This document shows positions 24,466 through 33,919 of a DNA stretch of 33,994 bases, piece after piece. The translations under genes were made by a program, and so were the position numbers. The stretch is from a bacterium (GTDB taxonomy: Bacteria > Electryoneota > B3-LCP). Position 1 is the stretch's first letter. Each line of letters opens with the position of its first letter. Under the pieces are notes generated by a model that worked only from the letters and a program-made list of their open reading frames with translations, was not told the origin of the DNA and made no database searches. The stretch covers positions 1 through 33,994 of the forward strand of contig JAPKYS010000008.1 in NCBI GenBank assembly GCA_026394195.1, written 5' to 3'.

Positions 24466-25779
24466 TTAGTGACGGTGCTCTTCTTCTGCTCGAGCGAAGA
24501 AATCTGCAAACGATACGGTGCGGTCGATCACTCGCGCTTTGCCGACGATAAACTGCAATACCTTTCTTTCCAGCAGGTCATCTTCCAGACGCGACCGCTC
24601 TTTTTCGGTGGAATAATAGGCTTGAACCAGCTTCAGTTTCTTGCCGGTTCCAGCAGCGATCCTTTCGTATTCTCTCTGGAAGTCTTCTTCTTCGATCTTA
24701 AATCCTTCAATTTCAATGAGGCGTTTGCGGATCAGGTACCACCTTAAATTCCAGGAGACTCGTTCGCGATATTGGTCTCTCACGAATTTTTCGTCGAATT
24801 GATTCTTCTGGTCGTTTTTTAGATTCTTGCGGGTATCTTCCACCATCCGGTCCAGGTAGTCGTCTAACATGGACTGCGGAACCTCCAATCGGGTGTTATC
24901 CACGATCTGGTGCGCCAACAGATGAACCATACGCTGATAAGATAGCGATTCCACCTGCCTTTGCAGTTCTGTTTTCACTGCCTGGCGCAAGCTCTGCAGG
25001 TCTTGAAGCTCAGATCCGACTTCCTTGGCGAAGTCATCGTTCAGCTCAGGCAGATCCTTCCGTTTTACGGACTTCGCAACGACCTGGATATACTCGTATT
25101 TTTTCTCTTCATTCGGTGAGCCCGGAGGGCGTACCAGGGTGACATTGCGTTTTTCGCCTGGGCGGATCCCAACCAGGGAGTCCCGAATTTCAGCCGTGCT
25201 TCTGCTCAAATCAATGGTGACGTCCTGGCGCTTGCGGCCAATGATGGGAATGTACCCTGCGTCCAGCTCCTGAAGCTCAACCTCAAGCAGACTCGCAAGA
25301 CCCGCAGGTTCAGTATCTTCCTGGATGACCGCTTGGCGCTGGCGCAGATTTTCCAGTTCAATATCCACGGCTTCGTCAGTGATCTCGGCATTTTCCCGCA
25401 CCACCGTCAAACTGTCTAAAGGCGCCAGTTCGATAGGAGGTTCAGTGTCCACTGTCGCTTTGAAAATGAGAGCACTTTCGATATCGAATTGCACAATATC
25501 AATCCTTGGCGCAGCCACCGGCGTACCGATGTCAGCTTCCTTAAGCGCCTGTTCGTAGTATTCGCCCAGATGCTTGTGCAAGATATCGATTTTCAGCTCT
25601 TTTTCATACTGTTTCCGGATCAACCTGTGAGGAATTTTTCCTTTTCTGAAACCGGGCATGACGGCTTGCTGCTGCAACTTCTTAAGTTCAATTTCCAGCT
25701 CTTCATTGACGACGTCAGCGGGCACTTCGACAGTCAGAAGCCATTGTGAAGTCCCTAATTGTTCCTTTTCTACTTTCAA
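24466..25779 (-). CDS. tig: Trigger factor, ribosome-associated chaperone
   Basis: The 437-residue protein matches the family length. The ribosome-binding domain carries the diagnostic MPGFRKGKIPHRLIRKQY near residues 40-57. A divergent FKBP-type domain covers about 155-240 (DVTIDLSR, SLVGIRPGEKRNV) and the long helical chaperone arms follow (DFAKEVGSELQDLQSLRQAV; VPQSMLDDYLDRMVEDTRKN). It binds nascent chains at the ribosome exit. The start is TTG at 25779 with AGGT 7 bp upstream; no in-frame ATG lies nearby and family similarity begins here. It heads the cluster that ends with clpX, the usual order. Confidence 0.96.
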   Translation of the reverse strand: MKVEKEQLGTSQWLLTVEVPADVVNEELEIELKKLQQQAVMPGFRKGKIPHRLIRKQYEKELKIDILHKHLGEYYEQALKEADIGTPVAAPRIDIVQFDIESALIFKATVDTEPPIELAPLDSLTVVRENAEITDEAVDIELENLRQRQAVIQEDTEPAGLASLLEVELQELDAGYIPIIGRKRQDVTIDLSRSTAEIRDSLVGIRPGEKRNVTLVRPPGSPNEEKKYEYIQVVAKSVKRKDLPELNDDFAKEVGSELQDLQSLRQAVKTELQRQVESLSYQRMVHLLAHQIVDNTRLEVPQSMLDDYLDRMVEDTRKNLKNDQKNQFDEKFVRDQYRERVSWNLRWYLIRKRLIEIEGFKIEEEDFQREYERIAAGTGKKLKLVQAYYSTEKERSRLEDDLLERKVLQFIVGKARVIDRTVSFADFFARAEEEHRH

Positions 25780-25930
25780 GTGTACCTGCCGGATTATTCT
25801 GTGGATTCAGTTATAATTCATTTAATTTGTGTCTGACCTAAGCTGCTCAACAGGAATCTGAGCGGAACCTTATATATTAAATTACTTCTCTGAGGAATGC
25901 AAAGGAAAAATCAGAAAAAAACGAACCCCA

Positions 25931-28717
25931 CTATCTCAGTTTTTGTAGATCAGATATCAACTGGTTGGCAGCCTTATAATCTGCACGGATTTGCGCAGCC
26001 TTTCTCGCCTCAGCTTCACTCTCATCATTTCGACCGGCATTCTTCAAGGCCATCGCCAGGTAGAAATGAGCATCAGCATCCTCGGAATCCAATTCGCAAG
26101 CTTTCTGATAAACTGCAACAGCGTCCTGCCACTGACCTCTCATGCTCAGTTGTACTCCGTAAAGCCAATAAATCTCCTTCAAAAAGTGGATTGCATAACG
26201 ATCGATGGGGTTGCTGTCCACCGCGGCTTCAAGATGCTTTCTTGCCGACTGGATTTCACCCTGCTCATAGGCGGCCAAGCCACGATCCCGATCGATCCAG
26301 GCAGGTTTTCTGGTCTCCCAGCGTGCCGTCAGTGAATCCCTGATTTCATTCGATATATTTGTAAAATAGGGCACTGGACATTCTCGCTTCTCTTCAAGCG
26401 CCAGGATGTCACTCCAGGGATTGATCTGCTGATGACGGGGGATGCTGTACTCGGTAAATGGATGATCGTCATGGATAATCGGTGTTCCGATCAGATAGGA
26501 TTTCAACGATTCCGGACCTAACAGAAATCCGGATAGGATAGCCCAGGGATTGTCGAGTAATACACGCTTAAGCGCCTTCTGAACCTCCGGACGAGAATAT
26601 TGGGCGGTGACATGGTTCCAATCAATAGCCAGTTCATCATGCGGGCAGAGTAGAATTCCTTCACTGCCGACGATCCAGAGGCTGGTCTGCGGAAAGACTG
26701 CAACTGCAGTCGCCATCAGCGCTCGCGCATCTTGACCGCTCATGCTGTATAGCGGAACCCATTGACACAAAGCCCCGCCCGGGTTTAGACACTCTTTTGC
26801 TTCACGATAAAATTCGTAGCTGTAGAGTGATGTGACCCCTTTTAATCCGGGATGCATGGGCTCCAGTGTAATAACGTCGTACTTCTCTCTTGTCGTCAGC
26901 AGAAAGCTCCTGCCGTCATCAATAATCAGCCGCACCTGTGGGCGATTGAGCACATCTGCATTCCATTCGCTGAAATACTTGGCAGTCCGGGGCACCACCG
27001 GACAAATTTCCACGCAGTCAACTCTCTGGAGATCGTACAATCCCAGAGCTCCAAAAGTAGCCCCGCTGCCGAAGCATATAACCAGCGCCTTTTTTGCCTG
27101 GGGACAAGCCCAGAGCGGCAAGTGGCCCAGCAACTGATTCTTCCGTTGACCCGCCATACCGGTAGAGGTCGCCTGTTGTTGGTTTAAAATGAGCCTGCGT
27201 GTATGCCGGTCTTCCAGGTCTTCTGTCACCATCACGGTCTGATCCGCACCTTCATGATAAAAAAGCAAGCTCGCCTTATCATGCGTGGGAATCAGGTGAA
27301 ATCCCAGGTGCGGACTGATTGGAAATCTCACCAGCAGCAAAATGACGATCGTTGCGCTAAGAATAAGAGAGAGCTTGCGGGTTTTCTTCGGCAGCGGCGT
27401 AAAAGTGAGCGTCGCCAGTCCGATTAATGCGGATAGCGCTGCCAGAACGAATAAAGTGTATTGAATTCCGATCAGAGGAATCAATATAAACCCACACCCA
27501 AGGCATCCAATGATTGCTCCAAGGGTATTAACGGCTATGACACGCCCTGCGCGGCTTGACATGGATTTCAGGTTGGGTGTGGCAAGAGACAGCAGCAGCG
27601 GAAAGACGTATCCCAGGACCAGAGTCGTGGGAAGGATCATTATCAACGCTCTGACGGCAGTATTTCGCAGAATCAGCTCCCAATAATGCGCTTCGTTGAG
27701 ATCAGGCTTACCAAAATAATTGTTGGTCAGGTTGTAAGCAATAAATCCCAGCACTACCAGAGCGCAAACGCCAACCTCCAAAATACCAAGTTCCAGCCAG
27801 CATCTCGTTGCTGAATGGTCTTGATCATCGCGCAGGCGTAATCGCCAGGCAGCTAAAAGACTTCCACCTCCAATACCGATCAGATAAATCCCCAGCATCA
27901 GGGCGAAAGCGTAAACATCGGCGACGACTGAAAATGTGAGAATTCTGAACCAGGCAACCTCGTAGCCCAAAGCTGCCAGCCCGGATAGGGCGGCAAAGAC
28001 GAGCAGCAGCTTTTGTAATGCAGTCTCACCGGCAGATGATTTACCACGGGCGGATGATTTTTTCTTCGGTTTGACCGGTGACGCGGGATCCTGAGTCACT
28101 AGGCTCCAGGGAATCTTCCCTGCCAGCACCATTGCCATTCCGCCGATTATGATATTGCCCGTCGTCGCCATAATAACGGTTTTCAGATACCCAAATTGTT
28201 CAATCAGAATAAAACCGCACAATAATGTTCCCGCTGCTGCCCCGATGGTGTTGATTCCATAGAGCAGACTGATGCGATGCCAGCGTTGCTGCAGTAAGTT
28301 GGTCAAGCCGCGCACCAGGATCGGCAGCGTTGCTCCCATCAGAATGGTAGCAGGTAATAAAACCAGCGCAGAAAGAGTGCCTTGCAACAGGATTCGTGTT
28401 GCGCCGAGGTAGGGGAAAATGTTGGTTAACCAAGCATAAACATGCCTTAAAATCGGCAGAATTAAAACGGCTGTCAGAGCGAAAATCCCCACTCCGATTT
28501 CTAGTAAACCGTACAATCGCAGTGGATGGCGTTGGTCTCCGCGTGGGCTAAGGTACGCGGCGCCCAGAGCCATTCCACCCATGAAGATGGCGAGAACCAC
28601 CGAGATAGCCGGTAACGAACTGCCGAAGATGAGGCTGAGTTGACGGGTGAAGGTAGTTTCCAGGATTAAAGCAGTCAGTCCTGAACAGAAAAAGAAGAGG
28701 TAGTACCAGCAAGACAT
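25931..28717 (-). CDS. Membrane protein: MFS-like repeats, spermidine-synthase-like domain, TPR end
   Basis: The protein has 928 residues. Two related hydrophobic blocks (about 5-200 and 235-465) begin alike, with SGLTALILETTFTRQLSL and SGLAALGYEVAWFRILTF, separated by a basic linker (PVKPKKKSSARGKSS). A Rossmann methyltransferase-like domain follows (about 540-700): ALVICFGSGAT, VEICPVV, IIDDGRSFL, YDVITLEPMHPGLKGVTSLY, LNPGGALCQWVPLY. In true spermidine synthases the aminopropyl-transfer aspartate stands in a DxxDP stretch; here it reads EPMHP, as in many of these membrane fusions, so canonical spermidine synthesis is doubtful. The last 100 residues are TPR-like (DADAHFYLAMALKNAGRNDE). The start has AGGAG upstream. 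It is the last gene of a same-strand run that includes a deiminase of the agmatine/arginine family. Confidence 0.85.
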   Translation of the reverse strand: MSCWYYLFFFCSGLTALILETTFTRQLSLIFGSSLPAISVVLAIFMGGMALGAAYLSPRGDQRHPLRLYGLLEIGVGIFALTAVLILPILRHVYAWLTNIFPYLGATRILLQGTLSALVLLPATILMGATLPILVRGLTNLLQQRWHRISLLYGINTIGAAAGTLLCGFILIEQFGYLKTVIMATTGNIIIGGMAMVLAGKIPWSLVTQDPASPVKPKKKSSARGKSSAGETALQKLLLVFAALSGLAALGYEVAWFRILTFSVVADVYAFALMLGIYLIGIGGGSLLAAWRLRLRDDQDHSATRCWLELGILEVGVCALVVLGFIAYNLTNNYFGKPDLNEAHYWELILRNTAVRALIMILPTTLVLGYVFPLLLSLATPNLKSMSSRAGRVIAVNTLGAIIGCLGCGFILIPLIGIQYTLFVLAALSALIGLATLTFTPLPKKTRKLSLILSATIVILLLVRFPISPHLGFHLIPTHDKASLLFYHEGADQTVMVTEDLEDRHTRRLILNQQQATSTGMAGQRKNQLLGHLPLWACPQAKKALVICFGSGATFGALGLYDLQRVDCVEICPVVPRTAKYFSEWNADVLNRPQVRLIIDDGRSFLLTTREKYDVITLEPMHPGLKGVTSLYSYEFYREAKECLNPGGALCQWVPLYSMSGQDARALMATAVAVFPQTSLWIVGSEGILLCPHDELAIDWNHVTAQYSRPEVQKALKRVLLDNPWAILSGFLLGPESLKSYLIGTPIIHDDHPFTEYSIPRHQQINPWSDILALEEKRECPVPYFTNISNEIRDSLTARWETRKPAWIDRDRGLAAYEQGEIQSARKHLEAAVDSNPIDRYAIHFLKEIYWLYGVQLSMRGQWQDAVAVYQKACELDSEDADAHFYLAMALKNAGRNDESEAEARKAAQIRADYKAANQLISDLQKLR

Positions 28718-28836
28718 GATAGGTCTCCTGATCGATCCACTTGCTTTCTAAAGCAAGTTAAGCCATGGTGCGAATCAGAGAACCGTGCTATGTATGCAGA
28801 GGGGTGTAGATATATATGACCGCACCCCTTCAGGTT

Positions 28837-29631
28837 TTATTCGAGTTCGTTATCGGGTATTTTCCACCATTTTTCTTCAGCTCTGCGCAGATTGCTGAGG
28901 TCAGTGCGTGTGTTTATTTGATAAGGCTGATGGATCGTGCCATTTTGAACGAAGAGAACGATGAGCTCCTGCAACTTCGCTAAATCCCCCGCGGGCAGGT
29001 TCATGGAAATATGACCTTTCATCATCGCCCGGTGATTGGGATCGACGTCGGCGCTGTTTCTAAGCTCTTCGGGTCCGGTCGCTCTGAAATTTTCTAGGCT
29101 GTACCATTGGCCGGCCAGGTCCGCATGCCGGGCTCTATAGAGACCTGCATCCATCAAAGCAGCCAAAAGATCCACCACCCCTGCGGGGGTTCGTGCCATG
29201 AAGGTATGCCTGCCCAGCAGCAATGCCATGCGGGGAACTCTTTCGGTACTATCCGGAACTGGGTGGGAAGTGGCTGTTTCCCAGGCTACTCGTGCCAGGA
29301 TGGTCCAGGATGTATCTGCTGCCAGCAGCATGACTGCTTCCAGGTCGGAAAGGATAACAGCGTCAGTTTTTTCTGCGGTAAGAAAATTCTGGACGCTTTC
29401 ATTACTATCCATCCCCTTAAAAGCAGGCTCGATGGCAAAGTTATTCGCAATCTTGGTATGCTTCAGAACAGCTACCAGTTGACCGGTGTTGATGAGGCTG
29501 GTTGACCAGGCAATTTCAATCGGTACAGCGCTGCCTGAAAGCTGATTGCTGTGGCACACCCTGATTAATAGGGTCAGAGCCAACACTATCAACAGCCGGC
29601 TTACACGATGGCTTGGTGTAATTCGCTTCAT
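28837..29631 (-). CDS. Putative exported solute-binding-like protein
   Basis: The product is about 264 residues from ATG 29631. It begins MKRITPSHRVSRLLIVLALT, then LLIRVCHS, a signal peptide. The mature part (PIEIAWSTSLINTGQLVAVL; NNFAIEPAFKGMDSNESVQN; TDAVILSDLEAVMLLA) resembles the lobes of NMT1/SsuA-type periplasmic binding proteins, but the match is by pattern only and no permease or ATPase gene lies near. A GTG at 29673 overlaps the stop of the deiminase gene, but it would put 14 polar residues before the signal peptide, so I prefer the ATG. The 38-bp gap to the deiminase suggests cotranscription. Function unproven. Confidence 0.55.
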   Translation of the reverse strand: MKRITPSHRVSRLLIVLALTLLIRVCHSNQLSGSAVPIEIAWSTSLINTGQLVAVLKHTKIANNFAIEPAFKGMDSNESVQNFLTAEKTDAVILSDLEAVMLLAADTSWTILARVAWETATSHPVPDSTERVPRMALLLGRHTFMARTPAGVVDLLAALMDAGLYRARHADLAGQWYSLENFRATGPEELRNSADVDPNHRAMMKGHISMNLPAGDLAKLQELIVLFVQNGTIHQPYQINTRTDLSNLRRAEEKWWKIPDNELE

Positions 29632-29669
29632 CAATTTTCCGATTCCTTCGATCTGTAGTTGGAGATGTG

Positions 29670-31451
29670 TCACTTCATCAGTACCATCTTCCCACTGGCA
29701 GTGTTTTCTCCTGCTGTCAGCCGATAGACGTACACACCTGACGCTAACCCTGACCCATCGAAGGTCACAGTGTGCGCTCCTGCATCCCTCATACCGTTGA
29801 CTAATTCCGCTACCTTCCTTCCGTTAATGTCATAAACGGCAAGGTTCACCAGCCTGGCGGTTGGCAGTTCATAGCCGATCGTCGTGGTAGGGTTGAAGGG
29901 ATTGGGGCTTGCGAACACCAGATTGAATCTATGGAGTGCCACCACCTTGGTGGAGACCACTTCATCCCAACCGCTAACCGACCAGTCTCCAGTAAAACTA
30001 CTTGCCGTGGTTCCCTGCTTGGTGAAGGCAAAAGAATCCGCTTGACTGATCACGCGTGGGAGGTAGGAACCAATGAAACATCGGTAGGTATAGTCACCGG
30101 ATCGAGCGCTGGCGGGGATGTTTTGCTGCAAGGTGCGGTTTATAGCTGCACCCATGGGAAGAGTCACCCCCTCCCGCTTAAACAACGGTCCGTATATTTC
30201 CCCGTTAGGCAATACCATTTCGGTCCAGAAATCGAGCTTGATAGAATTCGCTTCGAGGTTGCCGATGTGGACGTTGAAGGCGAATGTACCGCCCTGTGGT
30301 GGGAGAACGATCGGCGGATTGACTGGGTCCGCAGCCAAGTCGGCGTTTACCAGGTAGTCCCATTCATGGTTCGGGACATTTTGGGTTGTACAGTGAATGG
30401 CCCCACCGGCAAAAGCGATGCTGTTACAATCGATGCCAACCACATCCCAATCAGGACCTAAAGCCACACGATAGGAATCAAGGGCGGCAGCGTCGTAAGT
30501 GAGATTGTAGATCGGCACGAGGGCGCGATGATTGAGCAGGGTACTGTTGAGGTAGCTTTTGTAATAACCGGAAGCCGGCGGCATGGGGCAGCGCACGATG
30601 TGGAAGGGTGTCCCATACACGGTGGGAATCATCGCCATCCGGGTCGCGTGCTGTTCGATTAAATTGTAATTGGGATCACCGGGCTGCATCTTCGCCACCA
30701 GGATGGTGGTATCATTCATGATCTTAGCCCACAGGTCAATGTGCCCGGTCAGATCGATGCTGATATGCTGGAAAATGTAGCAGGTGTCCTGTCCGAAATA
30801 ATCGTGGTAGATTTGATTGATCTGGGCGTTGGTCATGCCGGGGTTACTCTCGTTGACGTAGGTGGACATCATCATGGTGCCATGACCGTCGGTCATCATG
30901 TTGCCGCCGTCGTGCCAGATGCTGGGACCGTAATAATCCATCCCCCAGATCGGTTCGAGGTTTTCCGGGAAATGGTCGTCGTTGGTCCAGGAGGGACTCC
31001 AGGCATACGGCATATCAATGATTCCCAGAGTGGAATCCTGCTGGCGGACAAACCAGGGGCCGTAATCTTTGATCCAGACGGAATTGGTAGGTGCAATGAT
31101 GAATTCGATGTTTTCATTCGGCACACCATGCGAAGCTAAATAATTCAGGCAACTGGTTTTATTGGTCTGGCTGGAAGTGACGATGTAGACCACAGCCACG
31201 TCCTGCATGGCATCGACCAGTTGGGCGAATAGATTCGCTCCAAATCCGTAGGGATAGCGTATGAAGGATCCTTCGCAGGAATCATATTCGGCATCCACCG
31301 TTATCGGAGCGGCAGGTGGGGGTGTGGGCCTATCCACCTCCCCTCGGGATGCGCTGGAGCGCTCATTTAAATTCGAAGTGCGTTCTGTTGCTAACACCGG
31401 TAATGCCAATCCGATGACGAGACCGGCGACAAAAAATTGCTTTTTCGTCAT
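29670..31451 (-). CDS. Secreted peptidylarginine/agmatine-deiminase family enzyme with T9SS tail
   Basis: The protein has 593 residues. After a signal peptide (1-21), residues 50-365 are the PAD_porph/agmatine deiminase fold. The catalytic residues align by motif with P. gingivalis PPAD: D129 in WIKDYGPW, H237 and D239 in TGHIDLW, and C354 in GGAIHCTTQN; HDGGNMM at 180-186 is also typical. These enzymes turn guanidino groups into ureido groups, releasing ammonia. The loop that carries two substrate-binding arginines in PPAD reads MPYAWSPSW here, without arginine, so the substrate may differ (free agmatine, internal arginines or other). A beta-rich domain (375-478) and a sorting tail (514-593) shared with the 31535 protein follow. 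The start has AAGGAG. The protein should be exported, and possibly anchored at the surface. Confidence 0.88.
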   Translation of the reverse strand: MTKKQFFVAGLVIGLALPVLATERTSNLNERSSASRGEVDRPTPPPAAPITVDAEYDSCEGSFIRYPYGFGANLFAQLVDAMQDVAVVYIVTSSQTNKTSCLNYLASHGVPNENIEFIIAPTNSVWIKDYGPWFVRQQDSTLGIIDMPYAWSPSWTNDDHFPENLEPIWGMDYYGPSIWHDGGNMMTDGHGTMMMSTYVNESNPGMTNAQINQIYHDYFGQDTCYIFQHISIDLTGHIDLWAKIMNDTTILVAKMQPGDPNYNLIEQHATRMAMIPTVYGTPFHIVRCPMPPASGYYKSYLNSTLLNHRALVPIYNLTYDAAALDSYRVALGPDWDVVGIDCNSIAFAGGAIHCTTQNVPNHEWDYLVNADLAADPVNPPIVLPPQGGTFAFNVHIGNLEANSIKLDFWTEMVLPNGEIYGPLFKREGVTLPMGAAINRTLQQNIPASARSGDYTYRCFIGSYLPRVISQADSFAFTKQGTTASSFTGDWSVSGWDEVVSTKVVALHRFNLVFASPNPFNPTTTIGYELPTARLVNLAVYDINGRKVAELVNGMRDAGAHTVTFDGSGLASGVYVYRLTAGENTASGKMVLMK

Positions 31452-31479
31452 GATGCTTCTCCTTGGTCGATTGATGAAC

Positions 31480-31503
31480 GGGGACGAGCCATTAGCTCGC
31501 CCC
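31480..31503. repeat. Imperfect hairpin between the FG-GAP and deiminase genes
   Basis: GGGGACGAGC (31480-31489) pairs with GCTCGCCCC (31495-31503) around a five-base loop, with one mismatch. No T-run follows on either strand, so it may be a leader hairpin and not a terminator. Confidence 0.35.
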
Positions 31504-31534
31504 CTTATCTTAAACGCAATGCGGATAGAACTAT

Positions 31535-33742
31535 CTACTTCATCAGAACCATTTTCCCACTGGCGATATTGGTTCCCGCTGTAAGGTGGTAGATGTACAC
31601 ACCCGATGCCAACCCGGAACCATCAAAGGTCACGGTGTGCGATCCTGCGTCCCTCATCCCCTTGACCAATTCCGCCACCTTTCTTCCGTTAACATCGTAA
31701 ACCGTAAGGTTCACCAGCCTCGCTGTTGGCAGTTCGTAGCTGATGGTCGTGGTGGGATTGAAGGGGTTGGGAGAGGCCTTAACCAGCTTGAACTCGAGGT
31801 GTTGCAAGGGTGTGACTTCAGCAATGTCATCAAATCCAGAGAAGTCAGACCACCAGGAGGTGGTGGCACCATTTCCTGCTGATACCGATGATTTGGTGAA
31901 TAAGAGACTGTCTGATGACCAGATTACGTTAGGATAACTCCCGGCAAACCCTCGGTAATAAAAGTTGCCTGCCGGAGCACTTGCAGGCACCTGTTGCGTC
32001 CTTTGGCGGGATACAGCCCCGAGCGGAGCGGTTATAGAGGCGTTGATTACTGGCCCATATAGATTTCCCGAAGGCAGCCGGACGTCAGTCCATACATCGC
32101 AAGAGAGCGGAATTCCCTGGTTGTTGGTCAATCCCAGCATAAATCCAAAACTGCCGCCGTTCGCCGGGATGATGATGGGTGGAGCCAAAGGTTCTACAGA
32201 AATGACTAAGTTCGGCGCCGATCCCATGATCGTAAACGAGCCGGGTGTGATGGTGATGACGGTATCCGAGGTGGTGCTCAGGGTATACCGAAACCGGCAA
32301 TTGTTCGAATTGATGCCAGTCGGCACCGTAAATTGCAGTCGACCGTTATCCGGTAGCGCTTGAGCGAGTGGCACCCATGGTCCTGTGGGACCATTCGAAG
32401 ATAGTTCAATCGTGACGTGCGAAACTGCTCCACCGGGGACTGCGGAAATCCAATTAGTAAATCTGGTTGAACCGCCTTTGAACACCTCGCCGCCCCGAGG
32501 ATAAGCTGGCAGGAGACTAAGAAAGGTCGGTATTGATATTTCCCGGTAAAAGCGAAGGTGATTGTAGGAGTTAAAACTGCCGCCTTCATCAGTGATGTGA
32601 ACAATATCAGGTTTTCCGTTATGATCGACGTCGCCGCCAGTGCGGAAAGCTTCGAAGGGACCGGTCGGGTCATTCTGAATGACATAAGATGCAGCCTGCG
32701 TCCATGCGCCTGCTCCATTGCCGGTCCAGACCGACACATTCCCTGCTCCGGCAGCCGCAACATCGCAGAAACCATCTGAATTCATGTCGCAGAGCTGAGT
32801 CATACCCCAGCTGCCGCTGGCGGGCAGGGTTCCGCAGTAATTCGTCCAGTTGCTGCTGCTTTCATTATAGGACCAGACCTGGATGCCGCCGCTGAGAATG
32901 TACGCCACATCCATTCCGCCGTCACCATCGACGTCACCGAGAGAAATCCCATTGCGTCCATAAGTCCCTCCCCCCGGAAGATTGTAGTCGGCATTATAGA
33001 ATGTGCCGTCTCCATTGCCGAAAAAGACGGCTCCATTCTGATAGGACGTTGCCAGGTCGAGATTCCCATCGCGATTGATATCCCCGAAGACGATGTGCAT
33101 TCCGCAGTTGCCGCTGGAAACCGCGGCGCTGTGAGTCCAGGTGCCATCGCCGTCATTAAGATAGATCTCCAGCGGATTACCATAGCCGAAAGAGGTTGCG
33201 GCGATGTCGAGGTCGCCATCGTTATCGACGTCACCGAAATCAGTGGCGAACATGCCATAATCCTCACCTTGTGTGGCTAAATTGTCATCCCAGGGCGTCC
33301 AATTTCGACCCGTTCCGTCGCCCAGCGCCACTTCCAGCAACTGGTCGCCGAAGTCGCTGGTCGAGTAGTTATGGTGCATACCGTAACCGATATCCGGCAG
33401 ACCGTCGTTATTCACGTCGCCTACGGTAATGCCGCCGTAGCCGAAGTCGCCGTTCATGTAGAGGCTCCAGCGTCCCATACCGTCGCCGAAATAGACTGCA
33501 ACACCATGTTCCTGGGTGTTGATATAAGGCGAACCATGATCTCCAATGGTGATAAGATCCAACTTGCCATCCAGGTTCAGATCAGCCATTTCGATCTCCG
33601 TGCGACCGCCTTCCCACTGCACCTCCGACAACCCCTGTGAGGCTTCAACGTAGTCCAATGCACGAATGGATTGGGGGGATCCAAGCAGTATCAAACAAAG
33701 AATCAGCAGACCGATTCTACCGTATTTTTCCAGACCGGACAT
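31535..33742 (-). CDS. Secreted FG-GAP/VCBS repeat protein with T9SS tail
   Basis: The protein has 735 residues. A signal peptide (1-28) is followed by seven calcium-loop repeats between 54 and 380: DLNLDGKLDL, DVNNDGLPDI, DVDNDGDLDI, DINRDGNLDL, DVDGDGGMDV, DMNSDGFCDV and DVDHNGKPDI. This is the FG-GAP/VCBS layout of a seven-bladed integrin-like propeller. Residues 415-505 look like a Kre9/KNH-type beta-sandwich (PRGGEVFKGGSTRF ... FTVP). The shared beta-rich domain is at 513-617 and the sorting tail at 656-735. That tail is identical to the deiminase tail at 70 of 79 positions. It probably binds ligands or matrix at the cell surface; no enzyme motif is seen. GGAGG lies upstream of the ATG and a promoter follows at 33778. 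First gene of the run through 25931. Confidence 0.9.
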   Translation of the reverse strand: MSGLEKYGRIGLLILCLILLGSPQSIRALDYVEASQGLSEVQWEGGRTEIEMADLNLDGKLDLITIGDHGSPYINTQEHGVAVYFGDGMGRWSLYMNGDFGYGGITVGDVNNDGLPDIGYGMHHNYSTSDFGDQLLEVALGDGTGRNWTPWDDNLATQGEDYGMFATDFGDVDNDGDLDIAATSFGYGNPLEIYLNDGDGTWTHSAAVSSGNCGMHIVFGDINRDGNLDLATSYQNGAVFFGNGDGTFYNADYNLPGGGTYGRNGISLGDVDGDGGMDVAYILSGGIQVWSYNESSSNWTNYCGTLPASGSWGMTQLCDMNSDGFCDVAAAGAGNVSVWTGNGAGAWTQAASYVIQNDPTGPFEAFRTGGDVDHNGKPDIVHITDEGGSFNSYNHLRFYREISIPTFLSLLPAYPRGGEVFKGGSTRFTNWISAVPGGAVSHVTIELSSNGPTGPWVPLAQALPDNGRLQFTVPTGINSNNCRFRYTLSTTSDTVITITPGSFTIMGSAPNLVISVEPLAPPIIIPANGGSFGFMLGLTNNQGIPLSCDVWTDVRLPSGNLYGPVINASITAPLGAVSRQRTQQVPASAPAGNFYYRGFAGSYPNVIWSSDSLLFTKSSVSAGNGATTSWWSDFSGFDDIAEVTPLQHLEFKLVKASPNPFNPTTTISYELPTARLVNLTVYDVNGRKVAELVKGMRDAGSHTVTFDGSGLASGVYIYHLTAGTNIASGKMVLMK

Positions 33743-33777
33743 GGCAGCCTCCAGCGTCTTGATGGATTGTTTAAGGT

Positions 33778-33806
33778 AATATATCTAATTTCTGCAGCAA
33801 AGTCAA
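33778..33806 (-). promoter_or_regulatory. Sigma-70-type promoter of the secreted-protein run
   Basis: On the minus strand, TTGACT (33801-33806), 17 bp and TATATT (33778-33783), about 35 bp before the FG-GAP gene. Confidence 0.65.
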
Positions 33807-33856
33807 GAGGCGATGATCAAAAAAACAGAAAATTCTTGAGATTGGGTACAAAAAAC

Positions 33857-33890
33857 AGAGGCTGTCCCAAAAGGGTTTTGGACAGCCTCT
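33857..33890 (-). terminator. Intrinsic terminator of the gene at the right edge
   Basis: AGAGGCTGTCC (33857-33867) and GGACAGCCTCT (33880-33890) form a perfect 11-bp stem. On the minus strand the stem is followed by TGTTTTTT; on the + strand by TTGTT only, so minus is the likely direction. It stands 30 bp past the stop at 33920. Confidence 0.8.
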
Positions 33891-33919
33891 TTGTTATTGC
33901 TATGATTAAGGAAATGGAT

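Noticed and set aside
28800..28829. GGGGTG...CACCCC hairpin after the solute-binding-like gene
   Set aside because: It has a six-base stem, a 16-base loop and no T-run, so it is too weak to call a terminator.
29931..30461. 176-residue + strand reading frame
   Set aside because: Antisense to the deiminase gene, with no start signal or domain.
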